Assembly (NCBI GenBank): GCA_022578965.1
Contig: MU400775.1
Location: 1 to 46,854, forward strand
Direction of reading: 5' to 3'
Length of the DNA: 46,854 nucleotides
Source of the DNA: Xylaria sp. FL1777
Taxonomy: Eukaryota > Ascomycota > Sordariomycetes > Xylariales > Xylariaceae
How positions within the stretch are numbered: the stretch's first letter is position 1; each line of letters opens with the position of its first letter. The position numbers and the translations under genes are program-made. The notes beneath the pieces are model-generated. The model was given only the letters and a program-made list of their open reading frames with translations, ran no database searches and was not told the origin of the DNA. Positions 35,290 through 45,900 of this stretch are shown one piece after another.

Positions 35290-35559
35290 AATCATCATTT
35301 CACCTCACTGAACGTTGGCGCTCCTATCACACGTGAATACTGCTGCCCGCAGGTCCGGCTCGCTGTCGTACCATTTCTACAGAGTGCTAACTTGGATGGT
35401 TGTCTCGACGGGCAGGCAGTTCCTGAACTGCGGGCGGTTGATGGTGACTAGGAGGATGTGTTTGCGGGGGAACGAGATGATACATTGCTCGACGTGCGGG
35501 TGAGGAAATTGGACCCAGCCGGGAACCGAGTTCTTGGTCCGCGGCTCTGACGACGACAT
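35290..35559 (-). pseudogene. Truncated crotonase (enoyl-CoA hydratase/isomerase) relic
   Basis: The minus-strand frame starts at an ATG at 35557-35559 and gives about 60 residues. It includes H-I-L-L-V-T-I-N-R-P-Q-F-R-N, the classic first strand of the crotonase fold (L-V-T-I-N-R-P-x-x-R-N). A TAG then sits where the family usually has Trp before the W-Y-D-x-E-P block. Reading on, K-W-Y-D-S-E-P-D-L-R-A-A-V-F-T follows in the same frame. The next conserved block (T-F-S-x-G-A-D in the family) can only be traced after a frame change, followed by TGA. Similarity ends about 30-40 bp from the hydratase stop, so most of the roughly 270-residue domain is missing. It points towards the 3' end of the MaoC gene. 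Splicing out the stop would need a 15-nt intron, which is implausible. Confidence 0.75.
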
Positions 35560-35846
35560 GTTCACGAAGTCGCCTAGGGATGTTGGTGGTGATGGGTGGT
35601 GATGGGTGGGTTTCTGGGTTCTTATCTTGCGTTCGGTACCTCTTAACAAGATAGGTAGGCTAGGGCACGTCGTTCAGCGGTAAGGCGTTCTCATCGAGAG
35701 GTCGAAATAATGATCGAAGAAGGAGTGCATGAGGCATTACAGTGAGGACTCATTATCTGTTTTTCTCGATGGCTACAAGAACTAAATGCACTGTGCGCAG
35801 TATAGAGGTTAGTGTTAATCTTTGCAGCACGCCAGACAGTTCTAGC
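35560..35846. other. Intergenic region upstream of tRNA-Cys
   Basis: Ordinary composition, with a short GGTGATGG tandem stretch at about 35,585-35,607. No intact gene. A tRNA-like D-arm stretch near 35,665 does not fold into a tRNA. Confidence 0.5.
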
Positions 35847-35919
35847 GCCTTGGTAGCTCAGTGGTTAGAGCGTGGGACTGCAGTTCCTAAGGTCACCTGT
35901 TCAAATCAGGTTCAAGGCT
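35847..35919 (+). tRNA. tRNA-Cys (anticodon GCA)
   Basis: The 73-nt sequence folds as a full cloverleaf without intron. Acceptor GCCTTGG pairs with TCAAGGC (one G-T), D stem GCTC/GAGC has an AGTGGTTA loop, anticodon stem TGGGA/TCCTA has loop CTGCAGT giving anticodon GCA, variable loop is AGGTC, and T stem ACCTG/CAGGT has loop TTCAAAT. The base after the acceptor is T, the U73 discriminator typical of tRNA-Cys. The A box (TAGCTCAGTGG) and B box (TGTTCAAATCA) are intact. CCA is not encoded, as expected in a eukaryote. Confidence 0.95.
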
Positions 35920-35929
35920 TGATGCTTCA

Positions 35930-36175
35930 AATAATTTTAATGATTTAATCACTCATTAAAACTAAATTTACTTATTTTTTAAACCCTTTTAAATATAAAG
36001 TAACTAAATATATAACACTTTATTAATAAATAATATTAATTATTATTATTATTTTTTATATTTATAAAAAGTGTATTATAAACTATATAAAACTATATTG
36101 CTTCTTTTATTTAATCTTTTATTTATCTCTATAACATTATTTTTGTTTAAACATTGCTGTTGCTTTTTGCTATGA
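35930..36175. repeat. Short AT-rich wedge downstream of the tRNA
   Basis: About 245 bp of TA-rich sequence, similar in composition to the flanking AT blocks, sit inside the GC-balanced island between the tRNA and the transporter 3' end. It may be a relic of a mobile element inserted next to the tRNA and then mutated by RIP. No partner copy or ends could be recognised. It also contains the transporter's downstream region. Confidence 0.45.
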
Positions 36176-36230
36176 TTTGCTGATGACAAGTTCTGTAGGC
36201 ACTATTGGGGTATATGTACTTGCAATCGCT

Positions 36231-38872
36231 CTAGGCAAGCAATGGTGCTTCATGGTCAGCCGCGTGCCCTTCAGGGTCAGTCAGACGCACAGATTCGGCC
36301 ATACGCAAAGCATCTTGGATATCATCAACAAAGAGATGCTCGCCCCCCACAAGTGCAACAATGCCACTCCGCTCGAGCAGCTTCCACACTTCATGACCAT
36401 GACCGGGTGCACGGGTGAAGAAAACCCTGACGCCTTGTTGCCGGTACTTACGGACGATCTCCTCTAACACCTGTGTACCAGAGCCATCCATCGATGTCAC
36501 TCCATGAATGTCGAAAATGACATTTCGATTGCTGTCTTGGGGGCGCAAACGGGGTAGTGCTGGGTGTGCCATATTGGTGCCGTAGCGTTCTATTCGGCGT
36601 AGCCTGCTTTTCAGGTCACCTGTATTGGCGAAGGTTAGGGGCTCAGGGATTTTGACGATTAAACACCCCTCGATGAACTCGACTTGCTCGGGGTGTTCTT
36701 CGGCGTTGGCAAAACGGTCACTATTGGGGACGCGACCAAGAATCTGAATACGAGGGCGAGTAGCATGACGCACGACTTCTAGTAGCGATAAGCCTATACC
36801 GATAGCAATGCCAAGATTGAGTGAGAAGAAGACAGTAACAAGGACTATTACAGCCATGAGGGACAGCTCCTTCCACCCCTTGATTCGCACGAAGAAGATC
36901 AAGTCTTCGGGGATTTCTTCGATAAGGGAATAGGCAACTACCATGATCAGTGCGGAGAGGACGGGTTTCTGAAAGCCGATTTAGTGATGCTGTAAGATAA
37001 ACTTGGGCCAGGGCTACAGCATATAGACTTACAGGAAGATAGTAGAACCACGGCAAAAGATACAGGATACAGATAATGGTGATGATACTGACAAATACCG
37101 AGCTCATGGGAGTTTTCCCACCTGTCGATTTGTTCACCTTACTCCTACCGTAGCCCCCGAACGCAGGTAGAGCCATGAAACACGCACCGACAATGTTTGC
37201 GGTTCCTAAAGCAATCAACTCACGATTTGGACTGAGTTGCATACCTTCGATGACATCAGTGTCGCCAAGACTCTTGGCAGCAACGGATGATTCGAAGAAG
37301 CCTAGCATCCCAATTAAAAAGGAAGTCCCCAATGCTTCACGAATGTGAGGTAGGTGAGACAGCTGGAAAGGATTGCGGAAAGTGAAGACATGGCCGGATG
37401 GAGCTTCGACTCTGCCGAGAACCTCGACACCCTTGCCTTCCCAGCCGAGAAAATAAGCCAAGACAGCCGAGAGAACGACGACGAGAAGACGGTCTGGGAA
37501 ATATGCCACACTAGGATATCGGGGTTGTAGTCTGCGCTTAATCTCACTAGTGGCACATGTATTGGTCAATACTGACTAGACCAATAAGGTGACGGGACGG
37601 GAGCACTTACCGAAGGACCATGATGACGGTAAAGCTTACGACGCCGATGATGCCCGAAAGCTTATGCCATTGCCCAAGGTGGGTGAAGATGAAGACAAGC
37701 TTGTCAACGGTGCTGCGGTGGGGTACGCTGGGCACGTCAGCCGCCACCTTGTTCAAGCCGAGAACTGGCGTCAACTGATCGATGAGGATGACAAAACCGA
37801 TGGAGGAAATGAAGCCACGCAGGAATGGGCGACTCAAGACGTTATCGACGAATCCGAATCGGCCCAGTCCCATGATGAAGACAGAGGCCCCGGCTAAGCC
37901 GACAGCGACACCGGCGACCTTGGAGTGTATGACGGCGTCGTTTTCGTCGCCTTGCCCGACATCGACGTTGCTTTTGACTATCGAGCCGACGAGCAGAGAG
38001 CCGGCAGCCTCGGGTCCCACGACCATTTGGGGGCAACTGCCTAGAAGCGCATAAAACAGGGGGTTGAAGACGAAGGCGTACAGCCCGCTGATGGGGGAGA
38101 CGTGGGCGAGATTCTCGGCATAGGAGAGGGCCATGGGCAGATACATGGAAGCCACGGTGATTGCGGCGGTGAGGTCGCCGGTGAGCCACGACCATTGGTA
38201 CTGGCGCATCCACGTCAGACACGGGATGTAGTAGGAGAGAAACATGGACCATGAGTACTCCACGCCGTGCCGCTGGGCCAAGACACTCGACGTTGTCATT
38301 TTCTTGCTCTTCATCATCCTGGAGAAGGTCCTCCTCCATCGGCCACCGGGAGGCGGCGGTGGCGTGTCGCCCAGTGTAGCAGAGCCATCAGAGCCCAGCA
38401 ACGATGCCCTCTCAGACCCGGCACGCGAATCTCGAAAGGGGGGACTGGTCACTCGTGGGGAGAAGGTGCCATGATTGCAGGGGCCATCGTGAGCCCGTCC
38501 ACGGTGGAGCAGAGAACTCGTTTCGTCGTGGAGCAGCGAAGAGGTCTCGAATCGGCGAATCGGCGTGGGAGCACTCGAGTCCTCCGGCGGCTGGCGGCTC
38601 AGATCGAGGAGACTCGAGCCGTGGGCGTCAGACAACGACGGGGTGTCTCGTTGGGGAGGGGAACTGGCGACGGGGTCGTTGTTGTTGTCGTCGTCGTGTG
38701 ACCGGCTGGACCTAGAGTTGGAGTTGGAGAGGGTGCGGCTTTGGCGAAGGCCACTCGGGGTCGAGGGAGAGTGGTCGTGATGCGGCTGTGACGGAGATTG
38801 AGACGACGGTGGTCGTGATGTTGGTCGTGATGGTGGCTGCGAGTCACCCGCAGGTGATGGCGGCGCCGGCAT
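36231..38872 (-). CDS. SulP/SLC26 family anion transporter with STAS domain, about 837 aa
   Basis: Minus-strand gene with exons 38872-37611, 37546-37033 and 36968-36231. Both introns are 64 nt with GTAAGT donors. The first acceptor (CACTAG) is fixed by frame, because the nearer CAG leads to a stop. Residues 1 to about 195 are a Ser/Pro-rich, probably disordered, cytosolic extension with an Asp/Asn run. The SulP core follows, with V-G-P-E-A-A-G-S-L-L-V-G, then in exon 2 S-P-N-R-E-L-I-A-L-G and P-A-F-G-G-Y-G-R-S-K-V-N, both typical of the family. Exon 3 opens with L-P/K-P-V-L-S-A across the junction. A STAS domain spans about 688-817, with S-M-D-G-S-G at its conserved loop. All hallmark parts are present, so it is probably functional. 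The long N-terminus suggests an intracellular (vacuolar, YGR125W-like) SulP rather than a plasma-membrane sulfate permease. This assignment is tentative. Confidence 0.92.
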
Positions 38873-39330
38873 TTGCTCAACTCACTACCTCCTATCGTAG
38901 GCATCCATATAACCAAATCTAGCCCGACCGCTGCATGGGTATCGATTGATTCTAAGCAGGGCGTGGGGAGAGCAAGTGAGAGCGACGGGGAGGAGGAAGG
39001 GCGGCTTTGAAGTGGAAGTGGAGGGTTTAGCAAATTCGATGCCGCAGAGGACTTGACGTGGAAGTGGGCGTTGGCAAGACTGCAGACAACCAGCACGGAA
39101 TGACTGCCAGAATATATATATATCGCCTTCCTAGATTCCGCACATACGATTCGAAAATAAATACATGTACATGTATCATCTGTAATCGGAGCACAGTAAC
39201 TACCTATAGTAGAAACAGTGTACTTAAGTAACCTAGGTATGTGCCTTCTGAATACTGGCCTAGAACTTTGTAATTACTACGTAAAGTCAGGTCTGTACTT
39301 AAAAAGGTGGATGTTAAAGAAAAGATATTT
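38873..39330 (-). promoter_or_regulatory. Presumed promoter and 5' UTR of the SulP gene
   Basis: Normal-composition sequence upstream of the transporter start. On the minus strand a TATATATATA stretch lies at about 39111-39125, roughly 240 nt before the ATG, and could be a TATA element. A palindrome TACATGTACATGTA lies near 39162-39175. Both are suggestions only. The right edge is where the AT block begins. Confidence 0.4.
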
Positions 39331-41661
39331 CTTAAGTATAGTACTAAAAAACTATATATAAATATTACTAATTTAAGTAAAACTAGTTTATACTTTTTAA
39401 GTTTTTATATAGTAATTATTGCATAATATATATTATAGCTTATATTACTTAAAAGCTATAATTACTTTTTTTATTAAATAGCTATTTTAGCTATTTATAA
39501 AAATAAAGCTATTTATAAATGCTTTTTAATATTTATATTATTAATGCTTTTAATTTTTATTTATTTTTTTTTAGCATATATTTATTAATATATTATAAAC
39601 TTTTTATTAAGTAGTTATTTTTGCTATAAGCTAAAAATAAATTACTACTATTATATTTATTAAGCAATATTATTTTTTTAAAGCTTTATAGTTTATATAT
39701 ATTACTATAATAATAATTTATAATAGCTTATAAGTTATTATAATATAGTTTAAATTTATTAGTTTATTATTTAACGCATAAAACTTAATTGTTAATTTTA
39801 TAAGTTTTAATTAAGCTTTTTTTTTTTTTGTAAATAAGTTTAAATTTAGTTTTTTAATACTTTTAAACTATTAAAATAGTTATATATTAGTAATGTTTTA
39901 TAGTTTTATATTAAATATTGCTAAAATTTAACTTTTTTTTTTGTTTAGATTTTTAATATAATTAATAATTTTTATAGCTAATTATTAATTTAATAGCTAT
40001 ATTTTAAACAATAAAAAATAACTATTATAGCTATTAAGCTTTAAAGTTTAATTATATATATAAATAGCTACTTTTAATAAAATTTAAAAATTAAAATAGC
40101 AATAAGTTAAATTTTTATATAATATAATTTGCTTAATATTATTATTAGCTTTTTTAACTTTGTTATTACTTTTAGGTTTTTTAAATATAATTAACTTTAT
40201 AATAAAACTGTTTAATTTATATTAATTAGTTATTTTTTTGCTTATAAATATATTTATATTATTGCTTATTTATTTTTTAAAAAAACTAAACATTTTGTTA
40301 ATTTGTTAAATTAGCAGTTTTATTGCTTTAAAACTAATATTAACCATTATTTTTGCTTTAATTTATATAATAATATATTTAATATATATTAATAGCTTAA
40401 AATTAGCTATAAATATATAGTTTATAATTTAACGCATAAATAATAAAAATAATATAATAAGTTATAAATTTAAAAGTTTGTTTAATAATAATTTTATTAA
40501 TTAGCATTAATTATATTTAGTAATAATTTATTAAGTAATAAACATAGCTTTTAAGTATTAAAAATGCTTATTTAGCTTTTAAATTAAGCTTTTAATAGTA
40601 GTATACTTTAAGTTAATATGTGCGTTTTTTATATTTTATAGCAATTTTAATACTTTAAGCACTTTTAAAAATATTATAGCTTAAAATGCTATATTAACTA
40701 AATATAAAAAATTTTTTAAAGCTTATTTATAATTAATTAGCTTAAATAGCATGCTATTTTTTTTAATAAAGTGCTATTTTATTTATTTTAAACTTATATT
40801 ATATAATAATTTAGTTTTAAAACAAAAATTCTTAAAAATAGCTTATAAATTTATAATATTAAAATATTATAGTAATATTATTAGTTATATTTTAGCTTTT
40901 AATAATAACTTTATATTAACTTTAGTTTTTATTAATAAAAAAACTAATATAACTAGTAGTTTTAATAACTAGTTTACTAAAATGTTTAATTTGCTTGTTT
41001 TATATATAATTTTTATATTAAAATGTTTAATAACGTTTAAAAAACATATTATTTTTGCTAGTTATTTTATTTTTGTTTTTATTATTATAAAAAACTTATA
41101 ATTTATATAAATAATAACTTTTTTGCTTTTTATTTAATGTTACTAGTGTTAAAATATTAGCATTATAGCTAGCAATTTTTTTTTTTGTATTAAATAGTAT
41201 AATTAGTATACTTTAAGCTTTTTTAAAAAATATATTACTAAATATAAAAATATAGTTATTTTATAAAAATGCAGCTATATTAAATATGCTTTAATATAAT
41301 ATATGCTTAAGTTAATATTTATTATAAATAAAAGCTTTTAATTAAAAGCTTAAATAATTAGCATAATAATAATAGCTTTATAGATTTTTTATTATATATT
41401 TTTAGTTTTTATGCTTAATTTTACTTTTTAGTTTTTAGGTTTTTTTATTAATATAATTAATAATATAGCAATTAATAAATAGTTTTTAATAAAATGCTTA
41501 AAATAGCTTATAGCATTTATAAATGTTTTTATTTTTATAATAGTTTTAAACATAAACTGCTTTTATACTATTATAACTTTTGCTAAGTTTACTTTAATAT
41601 TATTATAAAAAACGTTAAAACTAAAAAAAATACTAAAATTTATAAAAAGCAATATTTTTAA
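39331..41661. other. AT-rich block, no element resolved
   Basis: Composition switches sharply to the AT-rich state. The motif TTTAACGCATAAA occurs twice (about 39,772 and 40,430). No internal repeat partner, TSD or domain motif could be supported. The 73-residue ORF at 40751-40972 is compositional. Confidence 0.4.
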
Positions 41662-41675
41662 TATATTAACTATTA
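41662..41675. repeat. Left target-site duplication of SINE copy B
   Basis: TATATTAACTATTA is repeated exactly at 42407-42420. It differs in sequence from the TSD of copy A, so the two insertions were independent. Confidence 0.8.
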
Positions 41676-42406
41676 GGCTTAATAGCGCAATAATATATAT
41701 TTAGCTACTTTTTTTAAAGTTATAGGTTTAAGTTTTACTTGGTTTATAGTTGCTTTGCTTTAAAACAAAAGTTAGTTTACTTTTAGCTTAGTTTAAACTA
41801 TATGCTTGCTGCACTAAAAGCATAAAAATTAAAAGTTAAATAGCTAAGCTAAAAGTTTAAAAACTTTATTTTTTTGCTAGTGTAATAACATAAGTAATTA
41901 ACCTAATATATTAGTTATTATAAAAACAAGCAGCTTTAGCTTTTGTTATTAATGCTATATAAACATTAGTTCTTTTATATAACAAACAGCTTATATTTTT
42001 AACGTAATTAAAACTTAAAGCTTACTGCTTAATATTAAGCAATTTATAAAAAATATAGCGCTATATAGTGCTTAAAATTTACTTAATACTATATTATTTA
42101 TAGTTTATAAAACTTAAAGCTAGCAAAAAAGCACTTTTATTATTAATTAATAAAAAACCTTTTTATTAACGTGCTAATTTTTTTATTTTGTATTATAAAG
42201 CAAAAGCGCTACTAACTTAACATATAAAATTTAAAGCAAAGTATTATATAAAAAAAGCAGCAAATTAATAAAATCTATAGTAAAACTATTATATACTTTG
42301 CATATATAAATAGTTTTTGCTTTAAAAAAAGTTTTTATTTATATAAGTTTTATTAAATAGCTATTAGTATAACTAATAAGCTATTTATTTAAATAATATA
42401 AATTAT
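41676..42406 (+). mobile_element. tRNA-derived SINE, copy B (731 bp)
   Basis: Collinear with 290-1020 and exactly the same length, with differences that are nearly all C/T or G/A. The A box is mutated to TAGCGCAATAA and the B box region reads GGTTTAAG. Copy B is more AT-shifted than copy A. It ends in the same LINE-like tail (AGTATAACTAATAAGCTATT..) before an exact 14-bp TSD. Confidence 0.8.
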
Positions 42407-42420
42407 TATATTAACTATTA
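42407..42420. repeat. Right target-site duplication of SINE copy B
   Basis: Exact copy of 41662-41675. Confidence 0.8.
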
Positions 42421-42576
42421 TATTATATTTAACTAATTATGCAAATAGTAAATAATAATATTTTGTTATAAAATTGGCATAAGGGTAGCCTTTAAAGCGG
42501 CCTAATGCTTTTATACATATTTTGCACCTTTTTTTTTTGCTAGCTAAAGCTAAGGTTATATAACAACTTACTTAGC
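42421..42576. other. Less mutated patch within the AT block
   Basis: Contains GGCATAAGGGTAGCC and AAAGCGGCCTAATGC, with more G+C than its surroundings. No identity could be assigned. Confidence 0.35.
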
Positions 42577-42680
42577 TTACTAAGCTTACGGTAATTTAAA
42601 GCTTACTAAGCTTACAGTAATTTAAAGCTTATTAAGCTTATAGTAATTTAGTGCTTATTAAACTTATAGTGATTTAAAAA
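42577..42680. repeat. 26-bp tandem repeat, four copies
   Basis: Units start at 42577, 42603, 42629 and 42655. The first reads TTACTAAGCTTACGGTAATT plus TAAAGC. Later units acquire successive C-to-T and G-to-A changes, so mutation increases from left to right. Confidence 0.8.
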
Positions 42681-42900
42681 AAGTTATTATTTTTTTTATT
42701 TTTTTTTTGTTTATATAATTATGCACTTTTTGTATTTAATTACTTATTTAGTTTTAGTTTTTTAGCTATTAATTTTTTATAACTACTAAGCATTAATATA
42801 TTTATTACTTTTAATTTTTTAAGACTTTTATTAATATATAGTAGTAAGAATACTTTAAAAACCTTTTTAACGGATTACTATTAAGGATTTTATTGTTACT

Positions 42901-45900
42901 TATAAATTAAAACTTTAAAAGCAAACCTGTTATATTAATATATAACAAGTTTATTATATTTTAATAGCTCTTTAATTAATAAAACTTAATATATAAAAAC
43001 AAATATTAATATAAAGAGTTAAATAATAAACAATTTATAAAATAAACTTTTAAAAATATACTAAAAAAATATTTAAAAAATAAAAATGTTAAACAGTATT
43101 ACGTAAGTAAACTTTACTTAATAACTAATAGAACTAAATCTAAGTTATATTACTAAAAACAAAAAGTTAAAAATTAAGTTTAAAAATTTTAAAAACTTTT
43201 AAAACTAGCAATATACTAAAATAACAAACTTTAATACTTTTATTAATTACTTTTATTAAAAAAAAAGCAGTAATAAAAAAAAAAAAATTAAGCAGTAGTA
43301 ATAAAAAAAAACTAATATTAATACTAGTGCTATAAAATAAATTAGTTGCTTTAACTTAAAAAACAGCTTAAATATTAAGCGTTATAACTTTTAAACTAAT
43401 ATAAATATTAGCTATAGTAATTAAAGCAGCAATAATAATTATTATTATAACAATAAGTTAAAGTTTTAAATAAGCAATTATGCTATAATTAATGCTAATA
43501 TTATTACTAGCAAACTTAATGTTTACTTTTATTACTGTTATACTTAAAGTAATAACTTAAAATAAAAAGCTTAACTTTTTATTACTATTATTGCTTTTAT
43601 TATTAAAATTATTTATAATATTAAAAATGCTAAACATTAAAAGTTTTAAACTTATTGCTTTAAAGCTTTATAATAAATTTATAAATATAAAAGCCTTTTT
43701 AATTTATGTTAAACTTTATTTAAAATAGCATTTTATTACTATTATAAAAAAGAACTAAAAAGTAATAACTATTTTATAATTTCTGTTAAAAAAAGTACTA
43801 AAATAGTTTTAATTTATTTTAAAAGATTTTTTAAAAGCTAATAAATTAATTAATCTTAAGCTAAAAATAAAAAAGATTTTTAAAAACTACGTTAAGTTTA
43901 AAAATTAAATAAAAGCATTATTTAAAAACATTTAAAAAGCAAAACATGCAAAAAAAGCACTTTATTGCTTAAAATAAATAAAAGCAGCAATAAATTATGT
44001 TATAAAATTTAAACAATTAGCAGTAATTTTAAAATTATTTAAGCTTGTACTATTTTATTTATTTTATAGTAAACTTAAAACTTAAGTTTAAAATAAACTA
44101 TATAAAATAAATAAACTAGCAAAAATTAATATATATATTAATATAGCTATTATAATTAATTAATAATTATTTAATTAATACTTTAAAACTAAAAAAACTA
44201 GAAAAAACAAGAAAAAAAATACTTAAGAAAATATTAAACAAAGATTTAAGCAAATTAGTAAAGTTTAAAAATAATAATTCTAAAATATGTTTAAAGTTAA
44301 ATGTTATAACTGTAAAAAAAAAGAACACTTTTAAAAATAATGCTAATTTAAGAAAAAAAACAAAAAGAAAAACTATAAAAAAGGAAAAATTTTTTAACTT
44401 AAAAAAAAAATATAAGTTATAAAAATTTAAAACAACAAAAAACAACAAAATAATTTAAAAAATATGTTTTTAAAGCAAAAATATAAAATTGCTGTTTTAA
44501 ATTAAAACAAAAGTGCTATACTAAATAAATTTAAATGCTTTATTTATATAAGTTAAAATAAACAAACATATAAATACTATTTAAAAGCTTTATAGTTATT
44601 AAAACAAATTGCAAAAAAATATATTTATTATATAAACAATTAAAATTATTTAATATATAACTTAAAAAAATAGTTTAACTAAAAGTAGCAAATAATAAAA
44701 AGTAATAAGTTAATATAATTAGTAAACTTATAAAACTATAAAAACTTTAAACTATTAAAGCTTAAAATATAGCTTAAAAAAAAATTATGTTTAAAAAAAC
44801 AAAATTATAACTATAAATAGTATAGTTATTAAACTAATTATAAACTATTAAAATATTTAATTGCTAAATAAACTTAAAGAAATAAAACTTATAAAACTTT
44901 AAAGCAAAAACAAATAAAATTAAAAGCTATAAAAAATACTATAAAAAAAAAACTAATAAAAATAAATAAAGTATTTTTATAGCTTAAATTGCTTTAAATA
45001 TAACAAAACAAAAAAACATTAATAGTTAGCACAAAAACTAATACGTTTTAAAAACTAAAATTAATAATTTAACTAATTATTAAAAGTTATTATTATAACA
45101 AAACTATAATAAAAAACAATAATAATATTTTATGCTTAAAAGATTTAAAATATAATAAAGTATTATAAAATTATTATATAATATATTATTGTTATTAATA
45201 TTTACTTAATAAACTAAAAAATAATTAGTTTTTTAAATAAATTATAAAAACAAAAATATAAAACTTTTATAAATTAAAGTAATTAGTTATAACTATAATT
45301 TACTATAAAAATTTACAAAAATTTATAATATTTAAAAAGAATTTTAATTGCATTTATAATATTAATTTAAAAAAATATAAAAATAACTATTGTAAATATT
45401 ACTAGTTAATTAAAGTATAATTATATTAAAAAATAGTTGCTAAAAGTAAAAAAGCTTAAAAACTGCAATTTAAAGCTTAACTAAAAGCAAAAACAAAACA
45501 AAGTATAATAATATTTAAAGTACTAAATAAAATAAGCATTTAAACATTTAATAAAAAAAAGTTAAAAAATAAAATAAATATTTGCTAAAAAAGCAGCAAA
45601 TAGCTAAAAAAACTAAAGCCTTATATAAAGTTTAATATAATAATTAATAAAACTAATTTAAAGTTAAACTTATATATTAAAAAAAAAAATATAACATTTT
45701 AATTAACTTAGAAATATAAGCTAATATAATTTTACTTAAAGTAATAAAACAAAATAAGATTTTTTAAAAATATAAGCAAAAATCCTAAAAAATTAAAAAA
45801 TTTAATAAAAGTACTTTTAGCTATAATAACAGTTATATACTTAAAAAAACCAAACTTTTTAATATATTTATATAAAAACACAAAAAACAAATTATATTAA

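Noticed and set aside
35653..35715. A second tRNA or tRNA pseudogene (D-arm-like TTCAGCGGTAAGGCG)
   Set aside because: No acceptor or T-arm pairing could be made and the apparent anticodon arm has a 3-base loop.
37572..37610. Shorter first intron of the SulP gene ending at the CAG near 37572
   Set aside because: That acceptor leads to an in-frame TAG within eight codons. The CACTAG acceptor at 37547 gives the expected basic segment and an open frame.
37589..38780. Plus-strand ORFs of 70-144 residues opposite the transporter
   Set aside because: They are antisense shadows of a GC-rich exon with no recognisable domain.
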